Assembly: GCF_011601275.1 (NCBI RefSeq)
Contig: NZ_JAAOLY010000014.1
Coordinates: forward strand, 124,001 to 188,000
Origin: Janthinobacterium lividum
GTDB lineage: Bacteria; Pseudomonadota; Gammaproteobacteria; Burkholderiales; Burkholderiaceae_D
Length of the DNA: 64,000 nt
Direction of reading: 5' to 3'
Shown: one piece after another, positions 59,936 through 64,000 of the stretch
How the letters are laid out: each line of letters begins with the position of its first letter
Numbering within the stretch: position 1 is the first letter of the stretch
Position numbers and translations under genes: made by a program
The notes under the pieces: generated by a model
Told to the model about the DNA's origin: nothing
What the model saw: the letters and a program-made list of their open reading frames with translations, nothing else
The model's database searches: none

Positions 59936-60280
59936 TCAAGCCGTCACGGGCCGCACTTCGATGGTGCCCAGGGAAGCCGCCGGACAACGCCCGGCCCAGG
60001 CCAGCGCCTCGTCCAGGTTGGCGCAGGCTAGCAGATAGTAGCCGCCCAGCTGCTCCTTGGTTTCCGCGAACGGCCCATCCGTGATGACGGGCTTGCCATT
60101 GCGCACCCGCACGCTGGTGGCGCTGCCCACGGGCGCCAGCTCGGCCCCGCCGCGCAGCACGCCGGCCGCCTCCAGCGCCTGCGTATAGCTGGCAAAGTCG
60201 GCCATCAGGCTGGCCATCTGCTCGTCTGGCATGGCGGCATAGCGCGCCTCGTCGGCATAGATCAGGATCATGTATTCCAT
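59936..60280 (-). CDS. YciI-family protein (DGPF domain)
   Basis: 114 aa. The start is the ATG at 60280 (MEYMILIYADEARYAAMPDE) with AGAAGAG upstream. It has the DGPFAE motif in ITDGPFAETKEQLGGYYLL. Such proteins commonly precede the DUF6596-type sigma factors, and here the sigma gene begins two bases after this stop codon. The gene itself looks intact although its sigma partner is broken. The role is unknown. Confidence 0.88.
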   Translation of the reverse strand: MEYMILIYADEARYAAMPDEQMASLMADFASYTQALEAAGVLRGGAELAPVGSATSVRVRNGKPVITDGPFAETKEQLGGYYLLACANLDEALAWAGRCPAASLGTIEVRPVTA

Positions 60281-60294
60281 AGTCTCTTCTCCAA

Positions 60295-60321
60295 AAGAAA
60301 AATGCCCGCAAGCGCGGGCAT
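60295..60321 (-). terminator. Intrinsic terminator after the DUF971 gene
   Basis: ATGCCCGC (60302-60309) pairs with GCGGGCAT (60314-60321), followed on the minus strand by TTTTTCTTTT. It sits 55 bases past the DUF971 gene. Confidence 0.8.
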
Positions 60322-60375
60322 CCATACGACGAACGGGGCGGCGGCAATCCGACAAGATTACCCATTATTTTTACC

Positions 60376-60825
60376 CTAGTGTTTGTGACCGCAGCTAGGG
60401 CCGTGGACGTGGCCGGAAGATTGCTTGACCGTCATGTCGGCCTTGGCGTCGCGGCCGCTGTCGCCGGGATAGCCAGCTGCCGCCAGCTGGTCCAGGTAGG
60501 CTTGCCACAGTTTGTCTTTTTCCGCGCCCAGTTTGTACAAGTAGGCCCAGGTATACAGGCCGGAATTGTGGCCATCGCTGAAGGTCGGCTGGACGGCGTA
60601 GTTGCCGACCGGCTCGATGCCCGTGATGCCCACCAGGCGTTTTCCTAACTGCAAGGTTTCCTGGCCCTTGCCATGGCCCTGCACTTCGGCCGACGGCGAG
60701 TACACGCGCAGGTATTCGAACGGCAGCGCAAATTCGCTGCCATCGTCAAACGCCACGTCGAGCACTCGCGACTGGTTGTGCACGGTCAAGCCGGTCGGTT
60801 GCGGTGTTGCTGCTTTTTCAGTCAT
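60376..60825 (-). CDS. DUF971-domain protein with His-rich tail
   Basis: 149 aa. The DUF971 domain (gamma-butyrobetaine hydroxylase N-terminal-like) is at about 15-110: LPFEYLRVYSPSAEVQGHG, VGNYAVQPTFSDGHNSGLYT, WAYLYKLG. The C-terminus SSGHVHGPSCGHKH carries four His and one Cys, and may bind metal. DUF971 proteins are linked to Fe-S and MRP-type proteins in other genomes; the function here is unknown. It is co-directional with HIT (nine-base gap). Confidence 0.85.
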   Translation of the reverse strand: MTEKAATPQPTGLTVHNQSRVLDVAFDDGSEFALPFEYLRVYSPSAEVQGHGKGQETLQLGKRLVGITGIEPVGNYAVQPTFSDGHNSGLYTWAYLYKLGAEKDKLWQAYLDQLAAAGYPGDSGRDAKADMTVKQSSGHVHGPSCGHKH

Positions 60826-60834
60826 GACGATACT

Positions 60835-61278
60835 TTATGCGGATAAACGTTGAATGATGGCGTCGCGCAAGGCCGGCAGCAGGGCGCGGCGCGCGGCCAG
60901 CACCTCGGGCGCCGTCTCGCGCTGCACGACAGCCCAGCTGGGGTTCGGGAAATGCGCGTCGTCGCGGTAACGGGGAATCACGTGCCAGTGCACGTGCGGC
61001 GTCATGTTGCCGAAACTGGCCACATTGACCTTTTCCGGCTGCATCACTTCACGCACGGCCAGCTCGACTTGCCACACGACTTCCATGACGTAGTTGCGCT
61101 CGCCAGGCGTCAAGTCCGTCATTTCCTTGATGTGCTTGTTCCAGATCACGCGACAAAAGCCGGGATAGGCGGCGTCATCGACAGCCACGACGGACAGCCG
61201 CTCGCTGCGCCACAGCAAGGTCTCCAGACCCTGCTTGTTGGCGTAGCCGTCCAGCAGTGTGCACAGATCGCAGGTCAC
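60835..61278 (-). CDS. HIT-family hydrolase
   Basis: 147 aa. The HIT motif is PHVHWHVIPRY, followed by a downstream HFPNPSWAVV. HIT proteins hydrolyse or transfer nucleotide groups; the substrate is unknown. The start overlaps the end of the upstream oxidoreductase gene by four bases, so translation is coupled. Confidence 0.9.
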   Translation of the reverse strand: MTCDLCTLLDGYANKQGLETLLWRSERLSVVAVDDAAYPGFCRVIWNKHIKEMTDLTPGERNYVMEVVWQVELAVREVMQPEKVNVASFGNMTPHVHWHVIPRYRDDAHFPNPSWAVVQRETAPEVLAARRALLPALRDAIIQRLSA

Positions 61279-64000
61279 ACGAGCACCCGTTCAATGCCGC
61301 CGTCATTGGCGCGTTTCACGTAATCCGGCATCCAGTTCTCTCCCAGCAAGTGTTTGGCGATCTCGACGACGATGTAGTCGGCCGTCGTGCCCGAATCGTC
61401 ATTGTAGCGCGAGAGTCCTTGCAGGCACGACGGGCAGCTGGTGAGGATTTTCACGTCGCCGGTAAAACCGTCGCCGCGCAGCTTGTCGGCCCCCTTGACC
61501 ATCTCTTCTTCCTTGCGGAAACGCACTTGCGTGGAAATGTCGGGGCGCGTGACAGCCAGCGAACCTGATTCGCCGCAGCAACGGTCATTCTTCTCGATCT
61601 TCACGTTGTCCACCGTGCTGATCAGGGAGTTGATGGTCTTGCCCGATTCCTGCAGCTTCATCGGATTGTGGCATGGCTCGTGGTACATATAGCGCGTGCC
61701 GTTGACGCCTTCCAGCTTGACGTTTTTCTCCAGCAAATACTCGTGGATATCCATGATGCGGCAGCCGGGGAAAATCTTCTCGAACTGGTACGTGGCCAGC
61801 TGGTCATAGCAAGTGCCGCACGACACGAGCACCGTCTTGATATCCAGGTAATTGAGCGTGTTGGCCATGCGGTGGAACAGGACGCGGTTGTCCGTCATCA
61901 TCTTCTCGGCCTTGTCGAACTCGCCCGCGCCCCGCTGCGGATAACCGCAGCACAGGTAGCCCGGCGGCAAGACCGTCTGCACGCCCACTTCCCACAGCAT
62001 CGCTTGCGTGGCCAGGCCCACTTGCGAGAACAGACGCTCCGAACCGCAACCGGGGAAGTAGAACACGGCTTCCGTATCGGCCGTCGTCGTCTTCGGATTA
62101 CGGATGATCGGGATGACCTTGTCGTCTTCGATATCGAGCAGCGCGCGCGCCGATTTCTTAGGCAGGTTGCCCGGCATTTTCTTGTTGATGAAGTGGATCA
62201 CCTGCGCCTTGACGGGCGGCTTGCCCGTCGATGGCGGCGGCGCCTTGGTTTGCTTCTTGGCAAACTTCTTCAGCAAATCGTGGCCCAGGCGCTGCGCCTT
62301 GTAACCCCAGCCGATCATGACCTTGCGCGTGGCGTTGATGGTCACGGGATCGGTGGCGTTGAGGAACATCATCGTGGCCTTGGTGCCAGGATTGAAGCTC
62401 TTCTTGTCCATCTTGCGCAACAAGTTGCGCATGTTCATCGACACATCGCCGAAGTCGATGTTGACCGGGCAAGGCGTCACGCATTTATGGCAGACCGTGC
62501 AGTGGTCGGCCACGTCCTCGAACTCCTCCCAATGCTTGATGGAAATACCGCGGCGCGTCTGCTCTTCGTACAGGAACGCTTCGATCAGCGACGAGGTCGC
62601 CAAAATTTTATCGCGCGGCGAATACAGCAAGTTGGCGCGCGGCACGTGGGTCGAGCAGACAGGCTTGCACTTGCCGCAACGCAAGCAATCCTTGACGCTG
62701 TCGGCGATGGCGCCGATATCGCTTTGCTGCATGATCAGCGATTCGTGGCCCATCAGGCCGAACGATGGCGTATAGGCATTGCGCAAGTCGGCACCCATGC
62801 CTGGCAAGTTCAGCAATTTACCCTTGTTGAAACGGCCTTCCGGATCGATGCGCTGCTTGTAGCTGCGGAAGTCGCCGATCTCTTCTTCCGTCAAAAATTC
62901 CAGCTTGGTAATGCCGATACCGTGCTCGCCGGAAATGACGCCATTGAGCGAACGGGCCAAAATCATGATGCGGCCCACGGCTTCGTGGGCGTCCTGCAGC
63001 ATTTCGTAGTTGTCCGAGTTGACGGGCAAGTTCGTGTGCACGTTGCCGTCGCCCGCATGCATGTGCAGCGCGACGAACACGCGGCTACGCAAGATGCGCG
63101 CGTGAATCGCCGTCGCTTCGTCCAGGATCAGTTTAAAGGCGGCGCCGTTGAAGATCTGGCGCAGCTGGGCGCGGATTTCCTGCTTCCACGTGATGCGCAC
63201 GGTGCGGTCCTGCACCACGTCGAACAATGTCGCGTTCGGCTGCGTTTCCAGGCGCGCTTCGAACACGGGCAGCAAGCGCTCCATGCCCAGTTCGGCCAGT
63301 TCCCCCTTCGCGTCGACCAGCGGACGGTCCAGCTGGGCCAGCAGATAGGTCCAGCGTGCCGTGACTTGCGCCAGCAGCTGTTGCGCCTGTTCAGCACGGT
63401 CGCCCAGCATTTCAGCATCATCGACGCGGTCATCCGATGCATCGTCGCTCTTGCCGATTGGCAGGTTACCCTTGGCAAAGAACGCGCTCAGGGCGTCGGC
63501 CAGTTGCAACTTGTTCTTGATCGACAGCTCGATATTGATGCGCTCGATGCCATCCGTGTATTCGCCCATGCGGTTCAGGGGAATCACCACGTCTTCATTG
63601 ATCTTGAACGCGTTGGTGTGCTTGGCGATCGCCGCCGTGCGTGCACGATCTAACCAGAATTTCTTGCGCGCTTCCGGGCTGACGGCAACAAAACCTTCAC
63701 CCACGCGGGTGTTGGCAATGCGCACCACTTCCGACGCCGCTTGTGCGACGGCGTTTTCATCGTCGCCGACGATGTCGCCAAACAGGGCCATCTTCGGCAA
63801 CACGCCCCGCTTCGACTTGGTGGCGTAGCCGACGGCGCGCAGGTAGCGCTCGTCCAGATGTTCCAGGCCCGCCAGGCGCAGGGTCGTGTATTGCTCGCCT
63901 TTCGCCGGCAAGCCGTCGAGGTAATCCTTGATTTCCACGATCGACGGGATCGCGTCGCGCGCCTGGCCGAAGAATTCCAGGCAGACGGTACGAGCGAATT
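61275..64000 (-). CDS. Large FAD/Fe-S oxidoreductase (DUF3683 type), N-terminus outside the window
   Basis: At least 907 codons are visible; coding continues to the right edge (FFGQARDAIPSIVEIKDY), so the GTG seen at 63938 is not the start. The C-terminal half of an FAD-linked oxidase domain (MHAGDGNVHTNLPV, GVISGEHGIGITKLEFL) is followed by two 4Fe-4S clusters (CLRCGKCKPVC, CTVCHKCVTPCPV) and CCG cysteine-rich domains (PGCGSERLFSQVG, LCCGYPQ, VSCGTCYDQL, CCGESG). This is the GlcD/GlcF-like or D-lactate dehydrogenase-type architecture in one chain. The substrate is probably a 2-hydroxy acid (inference). The gene overlaps HIT by four bases. Confidence 0.9.
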   Translation of the reverse strand, partial: FARTVCLEFFGQARDAIPSIVEIKDYLDGLPAKGEQYTTLRLAGLEHLDERYLRAVGYATKSKRGVLPKMALFGDIVGDDENAVAQAASEVVRIANTRVGEGFVAVSPEARKKFWLDRARTAAIAKHTNAFKINEDVVIPLNRMGEYTDGIERINIELSIKNKLQLADALSAFFAKGNLPIGKSDDASDDRVDDAEMLGDRAEQAQQLLAQVTARWTYLLAQLDRPLVDAKGELAELGMERLLPVFEARLETQPNATLFDVVQDRTVRITWKQEIRAQLRQIFNGAAFKLILDEATAIHARILRSRVFVALHMHAGDGNVHTNLPVNSDNYEMLQDAHEAVGRIMILARSLNGVISGEHGIGITKLEFLTEEEIGDFRSYKQRIDPEGRFNKGKLLNLPGMGADLRNAYTPSFGLMGHESLIMQQSDIGAIADSVKDCLRCGKCKPVCSTHVPRANLLYSPRDKILATSSLIEAFLYEEQTRRGISIKHWEEFEDVADHCTVCHKCVTPCPVNIDFGDVSMNMRNLLRKMDKKSFNPGTKATMMFLNATDPVTINATRKVMIGWGYKAQRLGHDLLKKFAKKQTKAPPPSTGKPPVKAQVIHFINKKMPGNLPKKSARALLDIEDDKVIPIIRNPKTTTADTEAVFYFPGCGSERLFSQVGLATQAMLWEVGVQTVLPPGYLCCGYPQRGAGEFDKAEKMMTDNRVLFHRMANTLNYLDIKTVLVSCGTCYDQLATYQFEKIFPGCRIMDIHEYLLEKNVKLEGVNGTRYMYHEPCHNPMKLQESGKTINSLISTVDNVKIEKNDRCCGESGSLAVTRPDISTQVRFRKEEEMVKGADKLRGDGFTGDVKILTSCPSCLQGLSRYNDDSGTTADYIVVEIAKHLLGENWMPDYVKRANDGGIERVLV

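Noticed and set aside
1..64000. CRISPR arrays, tRNA or rRNA genes, insertion sequences and prophage genes
   Set aside because: I saw no regularly spaced repeats, no cloverleaf or rRNA-like stretch, and no transposase, integrase or phage structural protein. A tRNAscan or Rfam scan was not possible here.
63938..64000. GTG at 63938 as start of the FAD/Fe-S oxidoreductase
   Set aside because: Protein-like coding continues in frame to the window edge, and the N-terminal part of the FAD domain is missing, so the true start lies outside.

Overview
The window looks like a chromosomal segment of a Janthinobacterium/Massilia-type bacterium (Oxalobacteraceae, Burkholderiales). The evidence is a GC-rich sequence with strong GC bias at third codon positions, a PhaM-type PHA granule regulator, and the block order DUF3683 oxidoreductase - HIT - DUF971 - ubiE - Tim44 - ubiJ - ubiB - fmdB - DUF502 - aspS - nudB, which is familiar from betaproteobacteria. 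I see no rRNA, tRNA, CRISPR array, insertion sequence or prophage. Both ends cut a gene.

Layout. 0-5.3 kb: two DUF3108 proteins, phaM, a small conserved protein, and a REC-TPR response regulator behind a histidine kinase. 5.4-9.9 kb: an operon for a family 2A (SrpI-like) encapsulin sulfur compartment. In transcription order it holds rhodanese, serine acetyltransferase, a small XRE regulator, the shell protein and a cysteine desulfurase with a long N-terminal cargo extension. 10-17.2 kb: an MnmC with a decayed methyltransferase domain, tag, a MocR regulator, OsmC, PaiB, an AEC transporter, a CHRD lipoprotein and an HxlR regulator. 17.4-23.5 kb: a chaperone-usher cluster with spore-coat-U (SCPU) subunits, a very small SCPU-like protein and a divergent REC-AraC regulator. 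23.5-29.5 kb: a TonB receptor, a PnuC transporter, a periplasmic binding protein, an isochorismatase-type hydrolase and a pirin. 29.6-40.1 kb: an accessory stretch with a LysR regulator and its likely operator, two paralogous metallophosphoesterases flanking a subclass B3-like metallo-beta-lactamase with an unusual Glu ligand, a 12-codon leader ORF followed by hairpins, two TetR modules with clear palindromic operators, a gene remnant and an alpha/beta hydrolase.

40.1-47.8 kb is a fatty acid beta-oxidation locus. A TetR regulator, an acyl-CoA dehydrogenase, an HCDH/ECH fusion, a hotdog thioesterase, a thiolase and an enoyl-CoA hydratase all lie on the minus strand. 48-64 kb is housekeeping: Hsp15-like S4 protein, ClsB with a YbhP-like partner, nudB, aspS, DUF502, FmdB, a TPMT-like methyltransferase, ubiB/ubiJ/ubiE, a Tim44-domain protein, DUF971, HIT and a large FAD/Fe-S oxidoreductase. 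An ECF-type sigma factor gene with its YciI partner sits inside this block and is broken by an internal, out-of-frame deletion.

Main points for follow-up: the encapsulin operon with its in-operon XRE regulator and a motif shared by its two upstream regions; the Glu-ligand B3 metallo-beta-lactamase; the miniature SCPU protein; the hexanucleotide repeat in the usher signal peptide; the degenerate MnmC N-terminus; the leader-ORF/hairpin element; and the deleted sigma factor.
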